DNA from: Chromobotia macracanthus
Lineage: Eukaryota; Chordata; Actinopteri; Cypriniformes; Botiidae
Length of the DNA stretch: 64,000 nt
Assembly (NCBI GenBank): GCA_036877525.1
Contig: JAZGTH010000008.1
Span: 2,384,001-2,448,000, forward strand
Reading direction: 5' to 3'
A program made the translations under genes and the position numbers. The notes under the pieces are model-generated. The model searched no databases. It was not told the origin of the DNA and worked only from the letters and a program-made list of their open reading frames with translations. Positions 12,351 to 25,546 of this stretch are shown here, in pieces. Position 1 is the first letter of the stretch, and each line of letters opens with the position of its first letter.

Positions 12351-13599
12351 AGCCAATCAATAAAGTTGTGACAAACATGACGAAACACGTATAGTGTAGC
12401 ACTTATAGTCTTACCTTATTCCTTTATTTACATCTGTAAATATGTAAAAATGCATATTTGAGCTTACTATTTTGTTTAAATTCACTATTTAGTACTAATT
12501 GAGAACAATCTCAATCAACACAATTGAGAAAATAAATGTCTGAGTATGCATTTAGTCTGCATGCTAATGTCTATTGAATCTGAAATTATAAACTCAGCTG
12601 TCATGGGTCCCTTCAACCGGCTGCTTCATTTGGCTTCATTTGGAGTTTTGTGTCAGAGCGCTGTGTTTATTTTGTTAGACAACGAGAAAGTAAACAGCAA
12701 AGGAAGTGACTTAGTTTTACACCGTCATCTCATACCAGTTTACCATAACAGTTAGATGTTCAGCGAAGTGTCCCTGTGGGTCTCCACTCAACCGTTTCTG
12801 TGGTTTAAAAGGACAAAATTGTGCCCCTGCATCTTATTATGACCCTTCTGTCTGGTGACGTGTGTGTGTAACATATATAACATATACTGTATAAGTAACA
12901 TTAAAAATAAGAGCCTTTCAAGTTTTTTAAATGTACAAGGCACTGCTTTTCAGAGTCATAACTTTAGTAATGATTTAGTGACTGCAAAAACGATGTCTGT
13001 TTTTGAACAGGTTCCTTGAACACTGTCACTGGTCAGACAAACAGAAAGTCCCAACAAAACTCAAGCTATTAGTTAAGACAATGTTGCAGTGTTGATCACG
13101 CCACAGTCGCACAGTGTTTCCACTTTACAAAAAATAACCAGCAAATGATTTAAGTTTTGCATATTAAAATAGAGCAGGAGAAAGTGTTGTAGCACAGAAA
13201 ATTGACACACTTTGTACACTGAATGGGACAAAATATTGGCAAAAACAGAAGCCACAACCTCATTCCTGGCTTGTCAGATGTCTTGAGTTTGTTTGTGTGT
13301 TGATTTGGTGATCTCTCATCCTGATCTGTTTAGACTCAAGACTCTAAAGAGAGCCAGGAGAGATCTGGATCGTTAGCCTCATTTACATGTGTTAACTAAC
13401 ACTGTCAGCAGTGGAACTGAGACGCAGCTGTCCCTATACCAGATTGAGACCGAACCCATTTGACCCTGTACACTTTATAAACTTTCATAGGAAGTTCAAG
13501 GTATACATTTCAATTTTAGACATTCCAGGCCAAAAGTAGAATAAGGCCAATTCACTCTTTAACGGCTAGTCAGGTAACCAACTCAAAGACACCTATACT

Positions 13600-13870
13600 G
13601 AACATAGTTTAGCTGTAGTTTATAAAATTAATTTAATGAAGCTGATGTAACCACCAAAATATCATTGCTACTACAATAAGACTGTGGTAACATGGTATCT
13701 ACCACTGTCATTAAGAAAGAAATTAAGACTGACAGAAACATTCTCATAATAACAAATTATTATATTCACATCAAAAATAACATTTGGGATCAAATAAAAT
13801 CAGGCACAATTTATTTTTTACAATGGCATTTTTGTGGAAACTATGGTTATCATGGTAACATTTTGAAAGG
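13600..13870. repeat. Possible hairpin-type repeat with 'ggtaacatggta' motifs
   Basis: Motifs of the type catagttt..ctgtagttta, actgtggtaacatggtatct and ctatggttatcatggtaaca occur on both flanks in partly complementary form. This resembles the palindromic 'actatggtaaccatggt' repeats of cyprinids. The match is loose. Confidence 0.25.
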
Positions 13871-14283
13871 TAAATTATGATTATTATGATTCTGCTCATC
13901 TATGTCAGAGTCAACACACAGAATTTAACCAATTCCAAATGCCTGAATTTTAATATAAACTGGCATCACAGATTAGCACTGTTAGCTGCTGCCCTCACAT
14001 TAGCCACTGCTTTACTGTCTGTGCTACTGGTTTACAAATTACCATTTATTACTGTTTTATGTTTTACTAGTATCTATTGCATCACTTTCTAAAGTTTAGT
14101 TTTAGGAAAATCTTTTTTAATAACCCAGGCACTTTATAATTGCACGCCTCTAAACTAGCTTTGGGGTTGTTTGTTATCTAAGCAAAAATGGAAGCTAGTT
14201 AGCAGTTTTAAAAGATCAGAAAATGTAAATAACAGATATAATAGTTATGTCTGTGGCACAGGCTAAAATGGCAGAAGAGTGCA

Positions 14284-14440
14284 GCAGTTGCACAGACTCA
14301 GCATAGAGTGACTGAAGAGTTTGTGTGCTGCATTAGCCTGACTGAACGCATCTTCATCGCCTCACGCTCCTTCAACACTAACAAGCCCAAGCGTTACTTT
14401 GGGCTGGCAGCTATCATGCAGATCATGCGACAGTGCAATA
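14284..14440 (+). pseudogene. Coding-like relic, possible processed pseudogene; parent not recognised
   Basis: One frame from about 14284 reads AVAQTQHRVTEEF, then ISLTERIFIASRSFNT, NKPKRYFGLAAIMQIMRQ and CNTM before losing coding character near 14440. Codon use here (CGC ATC TTC ATC GCC, AAC AAG CCC AAG CGT) is much more gene-like than in its AT-rich surroundings. There is no pyrimidine tract at its left edge and no usable GT donor at its right edge. A fragment of a retrocopied gene is therefore likelier than a live exon. The first stop (TGA) is at about 14497. I do not recognise the parent protein. A conserved regulatory element is the main alternative. Confidence 0.3.
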
Positions 14441-16717
14441 CCATGTTTTCTTTCCATTTTCCTCCTGTCTGTAGTGTAATAAATGTAATAAATGAATGAT
14501 GGGCTTGGGAACACTAGTTAGCTTGAGGGCCTGAAGTATGATTCTAAAGCAGTTGCGAAATGTCCTGAGGAAAGGTTTCGAAAAGCGATGCAGAAGGGCT
14601 TTTCAGCCTCATTCTGTTAATTTACAATTTGACTGTGACAAATTTACTGCCATAGAAGTGTTATGTCGTCTATATTGGAACTGTTAAAGGAAAATTTTCA
14701 AATATGGGGCAGAGTCATCTCCCTTGCTTGCAAAGAAAAACAAGAAATGGTATAATATAATGATGGACATTCAAAATCAGCAGGAGGCAGGCTGCTTCTG
14801 AGCTCATTTCAGCTGAATGATGTTTTGTTCATAAAAAGGCGAGCGATTCCTCTGAATTTCTGCATCTGTACGTTGATGTGGTCTAAGCAACAATATCCTT
14901 CAAAAATTAGATGGGATGCCTAGGGAAGCAGCTGTACTCAGTGGTGTACTTGCCCCAAAGATGTGATGTTGATGAGTCTCCTGTCTTTTAACTTTTTCTA
15001 TGGCTTTTTATGGATCCTGAAATGGCTGGTGGAGTCATAATGTTTTTGGTAGCAGTGTCATAAAAAATGGCCAGCGTCCAGGGAAACAACCTCACGACAA
15101 TGGATGCAGAACCTGTCCAAAAATCAAAGCCTGCTGTGTCCTGAGGAATCTAGCTGATATAAATAGATTACCAGCAATTCAACTTCTTACCAACTGCTGT
15201 TCCTCTCTCTCTTTTTTATCTTTTTCAGCCCTATGTCTTCGTTGGGCTCTGGTATGTTGTGAAGATCTCTGTCATTTAGTGTAATTTTCCACAATCTGAG
15301 TCCAGAGCAGCATATCACGAGTGCACTCAGAGGGGTGACAGCACAACTGTCTGAAAGCAGGGATCAATTCGGGAAGCACGCTTCACATCAAGGTTTAAAA
15401 TAACAAGGATTGCTTCCCTCTGATCAGAGCTTACGTTAAGCTTTAGTAAGGGCTGAACATACAATATGCTAATTATTCTGTTAAATTATTGATACATCAC
15501 ACAGATTGTGCATACTTTTTGTGCATATATCTTTTCCTTCAGAGAAACGTAATCACAGATTTCACTACAACAGAGCTGGAGGGAAAATCACAGTTGTTTT
15601 CTCTGAAGGGAAATTGGCTTTTAGTGTTAATGTATTAACATAACACAAACCTATGATGGGGTTAAATTATATGTAAATTACATGTGCTTCTGCAAAAGCC
15701 ACAAATCAGAGTTCAATTTCATTATATATAAAAAATTGAATTTGCAAATTTTTAGAAAAGTACCATCCACAATTCTTAAAGAAACTTAGAAATTAAAATT
15801 CTGTCATTATCTACTAAAAGCCTGTTATTTTGTCTGTGCAACAAAAGGATTTTTTTTAAAAAAAAGCTCCATACAACAACAGCATATAGTGACCACAAGC
15901 TCCCAAAAGCACAATTAAACATATTAACATATTAAATACATAATTAGGCATATGATCTGTCCACTATATTCTTACTAAAACTTTATGTGAGGAACATGTG
16001 TATTGATATTCTTGCCTTCCATTATAGTTCTCAAATGAAATACTTAGATCTTTTCAGATTTAACATTGCAATTAATAAAATATTGCAAATTAATAAATAA
16101 ATAATATAATAAATTAAAAGCATTCCACATTATGTAATGTCGAAACAATGTACATATTTGCGTGTCATACAATAAACTTAAAGCATATAGTTTCTGCTTA
16201 TAGTCCATAGTTCAGTATTGTACCATAAATTAATTTACATTCATTTACATGTTTAAAGTGCTTCAATTCACTTATAAAAAACATCAAGTACCCAGTTTTC
16301 TAGCATTGACTTCGTTTTTTTAGGGTGAAAAATCCCAAAGCTAAAGATGTTGAAAAAATACTCAGTCACTGTTACATTCCTGAGTGTGTATGAAACCCAG
16401 TGGTTCAGTATAAAGTGTACAGTATAAGATGAAGGGAAGAAAATTCCTCTTTAAGAACATGAGCTCCTAACATGTTATTCAGGACAGGAAACCACTTGGT
16501 GCAACAGAATGAATTAAGCCAAAGCAATACAAGATTATCCAATTATAAGCCTAGTATGGCTTTAGAAAGGGTAATTGCTTAGATGGAACCTGCCATCCAA
16601 CACTGGCCGGACAGAAAGTCCAATAGCAAAAAACAAATGCACTACAAAAGGCTTCTGCTTTCCTTATGTATTCTGTGACAATGTATGAATCACAGTAAAC
16701 TCTCTGAATGAAAGCCC

Positions 16718-16754
16718 AAACACACACTTACACATACAAACACACACACAAAAG
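16718..16754. repeat. Imperfect CA microsatellite
   Basis: The sequence aaacacacacttacacatac is followed by aaacacacacacaaaa. Confidence 0.8.
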
Positions 16755-17004
16755 ATGTCTCTATGCTTTGGCTGGGCATGTTTTCTCTTCTCCTAATTGC
16801 AGCAAAGTAACCAGACACACCACTGGAGATTGGTGAAGCAAACAGTGAGCAGATTTTATCAGGACACAACAAAGGAGACCACTGGAGCCGCAGTGGTGAT
16901 GGGGGGCCACTTGGCCCCCAGACTTGTAACGCTGCTCTTGGAGAGTAAAGTGTGCTGAAATATTTATGTTTCATTAATGTTATATAAATTATAACATTAC
17001 TTTG

Positions 17005-17306
17005 TTAAAGAGATTTACCCAAAATGAAAATTCTTTCATGATAAAAAACCTTCATCTTTTACTCTGCCTCATTTGTTGTTTCAAATGCATATAACGTTTT
17101 TGGTTTCCGTGTAAGACAAAGGAGATGCAGAAATGTTAGTGACTGACAGCCTCAGTTCCCATTCACTTTAACTGTATGGAAGAAGCAAAGTATCCGTATT
17201 TTTTTTTAATTCTCCTCTAGTGTTCCACAGAAGAAAGTCGCACAGGTTTGTAACAACATGAGGGTGAGTAAATGATAACAACATTTTTAGGTGAACTTGC
17301 ATCAAA
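17005..17306. mobile_element. Non-autonomous DNA element, both ends present (TTCACCCAAAAATGAAAATT family)
   Basis: The left end reads gatttacccaaaatgaaaat and tctttcatgat. The right end reads catgagggtgagtaaatgat, then aacaacatttttaggtgaac. The ends are imperfect inverted repeats of about 35 bases around a body of about 230 bases with ttccgtgtaagacaaag and cacaggtttgtaacaacat. There is no coding capacity. This is the most complete copy in the window; fragments occur at 10823, 34970 and 61735. The family is recalled as abundant in carp-like fishes. Confidence 0.65.
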
Positions 17307-20300
17307 ATGCCTTTACATCAAAATATGTAACACAAAAATTTTATTTTTGTGTTTTGTTTTGTTTTTGTGTGATTTGTAGGTTTTAAGATTTTCATAAACT
17401 ATGTGATATTAAATCTCAAATCTGAATACATTTGAATAAATACATTTTTAGCAGATAGTGAGATCTGTGGCAAGTATCTCTAACTCTCCTGGCTCCTGCA
17501 TGTAGCACAAGACGAGCCTCCCCACAAATGTTTGTGTTAACAGGACGAAATTCACACCAGACATGTGTGAGTTATGCAAATGCCATTAGGAAGAGTTTGA
17601 CACTTCACAGTTTTTTGGCGATCAGAGGCATTTCAGCAGGTGTGACAAACCAAAGATATCAAAACTGCAATGTGGCTAAAATACGCTTTGGAAAATGAAA
17701 ATGTGATTCATGGGTAACAACTGACAGGATCTGAACGCAAATCTGATCTTTAATGTTATGCAAAAGAGGTAACTTTTCCTAAATGTCAATTTATAAGTTT
17801 CATGCATACCAAATAAATCTCATTGCATTTGTTGCGACTATCTGTTCATGCTCGATTTGTCATTTCATGCAACGCATGTATTAGACATTGACCTATGCCC
17901 CATGCTAAAGAGGTTCAGACTGGAAATGCATTGTGATCATTATAGCCAGCCTGATGTTTTCAGAACTCAGCTTTTGTCATGCCAATTAACCCTGCGCATT
18001 ACAGTCAGAGCTGCAGACTGCAGGTTTGTACACATGCCACGGACACGTAGTGCAGCGCACTCATGCAGGAGATGTGAGTTTGATTACTGCTTGTGTCATG
18101 TAATGATCAGATTAATTTCTGCATCATTTCCTGTCCTCTGCACTGGATAAAAACTCTAAAAAAATCCTGTACTTTTGCCGAAGAAGAAATTACTGTTCGA
18201 ACAAGTCCAAAATTCACCTCCATGCACTATTTATCTTGGTTAAAATGTGTTCTCTATATTCTACAGTTCTTCCCTTAATGGTAATGTCCTAGTCTGGTTC
18301 TTGTAGCATTAATTTGTTAAAGTCAATAAAAAAAGACCAGAAATGTATATTAGGGAAGTAATTAAAGTAAATTGTTATTTCATTCCTGACTGCGAGGAAT
18401 GATGTGTCAGGTAAACCCCAGATTGTAGGTAGGACGGAAATCACATTCGGCAGAAGATTTGCTCCAAACAATATATCCCAGGACTCCCACACTCCCACGT
18501 AAGCCGTGGCAGAAAAATAAGGATTTATATGCAGAAATCCAGTTTGTTCAGGCAGTAAATATTACAGTTGTCATTTCTCAGTCCTCCACAGTTGATGCAT
18601 TGGGTTAAATAACCACACACTACACATTGAGCCTGACAAGTCACATTTGAGCCGAATGGCCAGGTGAGTGTTGTCAGAGAGACATTCCAAGGCTGTTTGT
18701 ACTGAGCACATCAGTGTAAAGACTAATGACACTACCTTAAAGTAATTAACTTAGCTCTGCAACCTGGCCGTTTGTCTGAATTACATTCCTCATTCATTAT
18801 GTGTCATCTTATGAAGCGCAACCAGCATCCTGCCCCAGAAGATCAATGGAGGCGGAGCTGTCAGGTGTCAGTTGCAGACTGATTATCCAATCGGTGTACA
18901 CTGCTGACCTGCGCAAACATTGTGTCAAAGGCTTCACACCTTAATAAACTCCTAATCTCCACATCTGAATTAGATGAATGCAGAGCGGTACCAGAAAGTA
19001 TTCAGAGTGCTCTGTTTGGAGGAACACCATTCTGCTGATATAGGAACAGTATCCTGTTTAAACTCCTGAGTATAGTGAGAACAACAGCGGATAAAAAGGT
19101 CAAAGATCAGCCTTTAAGTGGCCATCATCAAGTCAACCATAGAAATCCTGTGGTTACTTTTGTTTGTAAATCTAAAACATCTAAAACATGCATTATCATC
19201 ACAAAATTTCAGGTATTATACCTGTAAAAAATACTGAAATAAAATATGTTTTATGTTGCATGCTTTGAAATGCTTTGCTGTGAGTTTTCTGTAAAGTTAA
19301 TGAACTCAAAACTTCTGTATTCCAGAAGTTCTACACTGTAAAAACATGTTGGCAGGTAACCAAAAAAAGTGCTTCATGTGGTATTATTATTTAATCAACC
19401 CAACAGTACTGGATTACACCCACAAAAGCAATTGTTAAAGGTCACGTTAATATGAAATAGCTCCTTATGCAAACAAATTTTATATTAAAATTTTAGTATA
19501 TTAAAATGCCCTGGTATGCACAGTAATTCGGGTTCAACACCCACACGCTCTTCGAGCTGGACTGGTCTGTAGAAGATCATCTATGTCAAATGAATTTCTT
19601 TAACATTCTTTAACATTAATCTTTAGCCTAACAATTATGCTATTTGATATTATAGGTCAATCAAGGTGACATACTTAATTCTGAATCAGTGTATATGCTG
19701 AATCAGTACCTGGTTTAGTCAGGTGGAGAGATCTCTTGAAGAGGTGGTATGTACAACAGGAGATCATGTGATCCAGGAACACAAAGCTCCTGATTGTTTA
19801 CTGACGACTGACTACAACTGCCCTGATAAACTACCACAAAAACCGCACATGATAAGTCTAACCTCTGACCTCACAATGTTTTCAACATACCACTTCCTGT
19901 TGACCCCAGATTAGATAACATTAGTTAGTTTAGGATTAGTGGAGTCTGCTGGAAATGGCTTAATTATTATTCCATTTATTTAGAATAAGAATGTGTCAAA
20001 TACCAAACATTTGGACACGCTTAACTGAATTTGTGTTTATGATCTTAAAAGCCTAAAATCTAAATGTTAATTCTTTAAAACATCAAACAGTTTTGTAAGG
20101 AAATATAAATTGTGTGTATGTATGAATGTTGGAAGTTGGTTTATAGTTGGCCAGAGTGTGCAATGATATGATATAAGCAAAGCTAAAATATAAGTGGATT
20201 TGTCTAACATGTTTTAAATAAGACAAGACACGTTTCCATTTGTGGTGTTTCACAGTTTGATGACTTACTATTTTTTTAAATGCATAAAATAAGGTTCAGA

Positions 20301-23300
20301 AATGTTTAAAATATTCTATTATTATTATTTAATCAAAAATAAATCAAAAATAAATTATAAATAAATCAAATGCAACTTTCAAAGTTTGTCTTCCTATTTT
20401 TTAAGATTTCAAGGATTTCATACAGCTGAGCTACAGAAGAGAAAATGACATTGTAGCCCTGAATGTCTCTCTCCAGTGTCCCCAAATAACAGGTGTGCCT
20501 GTCTGAAAATGGGCCTTTCAAGCGTGCCTCTGTAAGCCAGCCGAGACACAATCCTACTGCAAGCAGACAGCTCTCTCTCTTTCTCTCTCTCTCCTACTGT
20601 GTGTGTGTTCACAAATACTGTTTACCCTGTACCTGGGTTCCTGCATTCTCCTCTGTGATAGAGAAATTGATTTCTTTCTATTTTTTCTAAATACCAACGT
20701 ATCCTGGGATAGCAAAGCCATGCCCCCTGTGTGTACACAAAACTAAAAGTGTGTGCACATCTGAACCTGAAAAAAGAACACCAATGACTCTGCGGGCTTC
20801 ATTTACATTTAAATAAAAATAAACAAGCCAGGGTGTCATGGTAAATCATAAATAGATCCACATCCAAAAATACTCTTTTAGAAACAAGCAAGGCAATCAA
20901 AACAAAAATGAACAAAATAATAATTTTAATAGTGTATTTTTACTTTAATATTACTGTATGTCATATTTTATATGGATATTATTATTATTATAGGCATATT
21001 ATTATGTTGTTGATTAAATATAACCAATGACTTTAAATCACCAACTGCTTGTTGTTCAGAAATGTACAGATGTAAAAATAAATTAAAATGATTTCCTCTC
21101 TGACTGCAGTCTGAGAGTCTGTATGTTCTGTGAGTTGTGTGCTACCCAGTGCCTGTAGCTGATTAAAATGGCAGCCTGTGTATAAAGTCTGCCGTCCCAC
21201 TGTCACACAAACCTTTCCCAAGACGTAACAAATGCTTTGACAAAATGGCAGAGAAAGGCATCCTGCCTTCTGCTAATTACTGATCGTAAAATAAAAATCA
21301 CAGTAAAACGCAAAGGTATTTGACCCAAGCGGTTGAGCACTTTACATAAAACTGCACGTGTTATAGGGCTGTTTATACCCCACTAATTGGAGAGTGTTTA
21401 GTAGCCCAGCATGACACTGTAAACACAAAGAAATCAAAACAGGGGAAAGAATCTGATTTGAGATTCTGAAAGTATTTTTATTTTACTTGCTTGGTAACCA
21501 CAGCATAAGGCCCTAATACTGTACTGTTTCATTAAAGGCACTGCTGACTTACGTGCTAAATGGCGTGTGTTCTAAATTGGCCCCTAAGTCTTCAAGAATG
21601 TGAGAATTTCTGTTATATTTTTATTATGTTATGTTTATTATCTTTTTTGTACATTAAATTCTATAAACTCCCTTGGAAATTATAGGGATTATATATATAC
21701 ACACAGATTAATGGAACTGGTGTTCAATAAGTTCAATTATTTGAATGTCTGTGTGAATGCTCTGATGTTCAGAAAACAATAGCTGGTCAATGGCGCTACA
21801 CTCTTGGGCAAAACACATGCAAAAAAAAAAAACAATGTACTCAGCCTCTGAAAAACATCTTCCACATTTTCAACAACAGCTTTGCCATGTTAATGATTCT
21901 GGGCTGTAGAAATTTAAGCATACTCGGTTTGTCTTTGTTTAAGGTGGCACAATCGTATTTTACACATTAATGTAAGTAGTATGTGAAATGCTGTCAGCAT
22001 ATCTCTGATATTCCCTTATGGTTGTAACATTTTAAAATCTGAATATTGTTTTTTGAGAACAGAAGAGGATAATGCAACCATGTTAATACAAAACAAAAGC
22101 AGTTTGACCACATAGAACTGCCAGCAAAAAAAGTAATCTATCTTTAACAAAATTAATCTGAAATCACTTTAATACAGAAACACACAAAATTAAGAGTTTC
22201 ATAACTGAATTTCAAATCAACATAATTTTTAGACTTTGTTTGCACTCTGTAGACAAACAAATTGTGAATATTCAGACAAAAAAGTGTGTGCTGTGCTTTG
22301 TAATAAGACAAAATCATAAACACAAAGCTCCACACCTGAAATTTTTTTCCACTCAAGTTCCAGTAAAATGTAAAAAATGCAATTTTTCCGCCCAAAGTGA
22401 AAATACTTGAAAATGCAAGTTCTCTGGTGGATCTCATAATTTTGCTCATGTTTGGCTGTTTTCATTTCTCTGATGCAGGAAAAGAGCCAGAAAGAAACAG
22501 AGCCAAAGAAAATATTCCTTTGAAATGAAAGGGATGGAATAGTGTTTTGACACACAAACACAAAGACGGAGAGAAATGAACTACAAGCCCTGGTCCTCTC
22601 TCACCCCTCCTGATCTCATGGCCTGTGCTGAGGCTAATAGTGCACAGGGCTCAGATAGAGCTCATGCCACTTTGAAATGCTAATGGAATGGCTTCAAACA
22701 GAGTTCATTCACACTTATATAAATTCAAAACATTTTTGGATAGAGTGTCTGTTTAAAGCATTAACAGTGACATGCAAGAAACCACACCAAAAAACCACAC
22801 GGCATGTGGTAAAAGTCCACATCTGCATGTGAACTCCTAAATCTGGGAAATTGTTACTCACTTCAAAGCCATATTGATGATTTTAATGTTCAGAGTTTAT
22901 GAGATCAAATTAAACTCTTATTTTAGTGCACAATATATTTGTTTCTTTTCTTATTATATACAATAAAAATATATTGTTTAATGCCATTTTTCTGTTTTCA
23001 TTTAAAAATATTTAGATAAACTTATATATAAAACTAACTATAATCATAAACTCAGACTTTCAAAACAGTTCCGATCCTGTCTGAATAAGCTGCATCTATA
23101 ACTCCACACTGTCCCGAAACCATCAGGTGAGGTTTTCATTTGCAGTTCCATTTTTTCTGTGTCTCTCACATCATGCACCACATTTTACCGACTCTTAGAA
23201 ACAGAGTCCTTTAAAAATATCCTATGCTATACTATAATTAGAATTATAGTTTTACTACAGTATTAATAGTATATATAGTATTAATTATTATAGTAATAAT

Positions 23301-24351
23301 GTAGAAAGTAATTATCAGAGTCATGCATAATTACACTCTAATTACATTGTTACTCTTATGTAATTACAATATAATATACAACATGTAAAATATGCCCAAT
23401 TTCTTTATAGTCCAGCTTGATTCCCGCTCCAGAGCAGCTCAGAGTGTGTTTGGGCAAAGATGTGCCACTGACCGGATTGCGTTCATCTCGGTGTTGGCAC
23501 CAGGGACCCAAGTGCGGATTAATTATGAATGTGGGGTTAAAGGATCTAATTTTACAGTGACTGCTCACAAGTGTTCAACATTAGATTTGGAGAAAGTCAA
23601 GTTCAGACAATTTAAGCTGCATTGAGTTCTTACAGATCCCTAGCTAGCTCTCCATCACTGCTGTGCACCCTGAACCATTCTTTTCACATTAATCATTCTG
23701 AGGAGTTAAAAACGAGCAAAATGAGCCCAAAGTTGCTTTTAATTATAGACACAAGACCTCAATTTAACAACCCATGTCAAGTTTTACTGAGTTCAACAGT
23801 TGATGTAGGTCACTACACGCTTGTTATAAGAAGCAAAAGGCATTGGCAATAAATTCAAGGGTGCAGACTTCAATGACACCTTTAAAGAATGTCCAATGGA
23901 ATGAACTGTCTCTACAGGATTTATTTGAAGACCCCCAGATCTCCCCCGTCCCACACTAATAGTTTCCATTCAAAGAGAGAGAAAGAGCAAGAGAACGAGT
24001 GCAAGACAAAGACAGAAATGGCAGCCGACCAAATCAATCCACATCTGGTTGTGTTTTGATTAACCATTGCTCAATTAGCCGTGGTCCCCCTTTCCATCAT
24101 TTTAATTACTCTGAACACAGCAGTTTTGTTCTTTTGGACATTTACCTAGAATCTAACTCTTTATACTTTTTCTTATTAAGTTTTGAGTTAGAAAACCTAA
24201 ATAAATAAATAAATATGTATATATGCATGCGCGCAGTAACTGCAGACTGTCATTAATATTCTGTTAATCTTTTGCGTGGAAAGTTTGAGCGTAACCAACC
24301 CAAACCTAAAAATCACCCACGGCATTATGATCTTTAACAAAAGATTCTTAC
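17307..24351 (-). other. Right part of inferred intron 1: no gene seen
   Basis: Contains a CT/GT-rich microsatellite at 20568-20610 and AT-rich stretches around 20280-21010 and 22900-23390. Two less AT-rich blocks (18640-18960 and 23400-23600) resemble conserved non-coding sequence. The sequence near 23225-23310 is a chain of short palindromes of the type ctataatt-ag-aattatag. I found no exon with a convincing acceptor and donor pair. Confidence 0.4.
20568..20610. repeat. CT microsatellite followed by GT run
   Basis: The sequence agctctctctctttctctct, followed by ctctcctactgtgtgtgtgt. Confidence 0.85.
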
Positions 24352-24900
24352 CTTGTGTAAGTGAATGGATAAGGTGGAATAAAAATCAGATGGGAACTTT
24401 AATTAATCAGTGAGGCAATTACAAGAATTGGAGCAGCGCGTCTCGGCGCACACCACACACATGCTCCGCTCATATGGGACGCGTCTGATCCTTTATCTGA
24501 GAGTGAGTGCTCACATTCCCGTAGACAAGCGCTCACTTCTGCGCTTCTCCGCGCAGGGATGAAGGGATGCGGGGAAAGAGAGAGAGAGCCAGTTCGTCCT
24601 GCTGGAGGAGAAAAAGGGGACGCGGACCTGTGCAAAAGGCAACTATGGAAAAACGCCAAAAAATAAAGCAAGAGAAAAAAGAAACAAACGCAGTCCTCTT
24701 GAATTATTTCAGTCCTTTGAGCGTCTTCTTTGGATTTGGTGAGTCCCGTTCCAGCCGAAGAGAGAGCGGCCCGCGGCTGACGGATTTTTCTCTGTGAGAG
24801 CTGAGCTGTGTGAAAGTGGCTGCGCATAAAATCTGAGCTGGAGCCCAGGACTTCACGGAACCGGAGTCTCTGAGAAAATAATCACATAAACATATTATCA
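24352..24900 (-). other. Probable non-coding first exon (5' UTR) of the minus-strand gene; right edge approximate
   Basis: On the minus strand, CACTTACACAAG is followed by GTAAGAATC, so the exon's last base is 24352 and the donor matches AAG/GTAAGA. The sequence leading into it is unusually CpG-rich (gcgcgtctcggcgc, gacgcgtctg, ctccgcgcag), as expected of a promoter-proximal exon. It contains short upstream ATG frames, one of 24 codons starting ATGAGCGGA near 24473, and no long frame, which fits a leader exon. The next credible acceptor on this strand is the one at 5609, giving an intron of about 18.7 kb. The transcription start cannot be fixed by eye; I place it loosely in the CpG block. RNA evidence is needed to show that 24352 joins 5609. 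Confidence 0.5.
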
Positions 24901-25480
24901 TCAGTATAACCCAAGCAAAGGCTGTTGTGGAAGACGATTACGCAGAGCAACTTGAAACGGATTATTTATTTAGTGGATTCCACTTTTGGCAATTTTCCTT
25001 TGGATTTAAACTGCTACATTACCCCTTATTGGGGCACAGAGTGAAGACAGTATCACTCATGCTGTGGGCAGGCCGGCCTCGTCAGCCAATGACTGCAGAT
25101 ATTTTCTCACTGTAATTCTAGCTCGCATCAAAAAGAGAAAAGCAGAAGAGTGCAGATTTTCTTCTTTTTTCCCTCAACTTGGCCTCAATCAGAAAGAGTG
25201 ACTGTTGCCGTACCGCAGCCGGAGCGATAATCCACAGAACAAAGGCGCACATGAGCAATTTTCAATGAATGAACGCACATATCCTTATTTCATACGCCCG
25301 GCGTTGCCCGTTCTTGTTCCAGTGAGCTTGAAACGCAACGCTCATCCCACAAGCGTTCAAGAATGGGTTGAAAAGTTGGAGAACACGCAGTTGGAGCACT
25401 TTTCCTAGGATATGTACGGGAGAGAAAAAAACATGAAACCCCCTCACACCACACCTGGCTTTAATAAAGCCTTCGAGAGA
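24420..25480. promoter_or_regulatory. CpG-rich promoter-like block, possibly bidirectional
   Basis: CpG dinucleotides are dense between about 24420 and 24800 and again at 25190-25360, against a background with very few. The block contains a CCAAT motif (25084-25088, plus strand) and a TATA-like cataaaat (24826-24833, plus strand). It also has a GA-rich run (24575-24590) and a 15-bp palindrome ggctttaataaagcc (25457-25471). A consensus donor leaves it on the minus strand (24352) and another on the plus strand (25547), so it could start transcripts both ways. The CpG enrichment is seen directly; promoter activity is inferred. Confidence 0.55.
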
Positions 25481-25546
25481 TATTTCGGTCAAATACAGGG
25501 ACTCTGAGGGCGCATTTCTTTATTTCACTCACACAGCCTACAACAG
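24830..25546 (+). other. Possible first exon of a divergent plus-strand transcript; left edge approximate
   Basis: The sequence CCTACAACAG at 25537-25546 is followed by GTGAAGC, a fair donor (CAG/GTGAAG). Upstream are only short frames. The most notable is a 32-codon-scale frame at 25412-25507 that starts MYGREKNMK and stops 39 bases before the donor, so it cannot continue through the splice. A TATA-like cataaaat lies at 24826. This could be a leader exon, the start of a long non-coding RNA, or simply part of the CpG block. Confidence 0.25.

Larger units (their letters stand above)
10906..17004 (-). other. Middle of inferred intron 1: no gene seen, one coding-like relic
   Basis: Mostly AT-rich unique sequence. 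It includes a candidate conserved block at 11200-11480, a short DNA-element end near 12308, a hairpin-type repeat at 13600-13870 and a coding-like relic at 14284-14440 (listed separately). The stretch 15460-16330 is very AT-rich with nothing recognisable. A CA-rich run lies at 16718-16754, and 16780-16930 is a less AT-rich block. Confidence 0.4.

Noticed and set aside
23392..23625. Plus-strand 77-codon frame
   Set aside because: Composition is distinct, but no acceptor or donor frames it; a conserved non-coding element is likelier.
24399..24827. Minus-strand 142-codon frame over the CpG block
   Set aside because: CpG-rich leader sequence keeps frames open by lacking AT-rich stops. The peptide is low in coherence, and the frame stops just before the donor at 24352.
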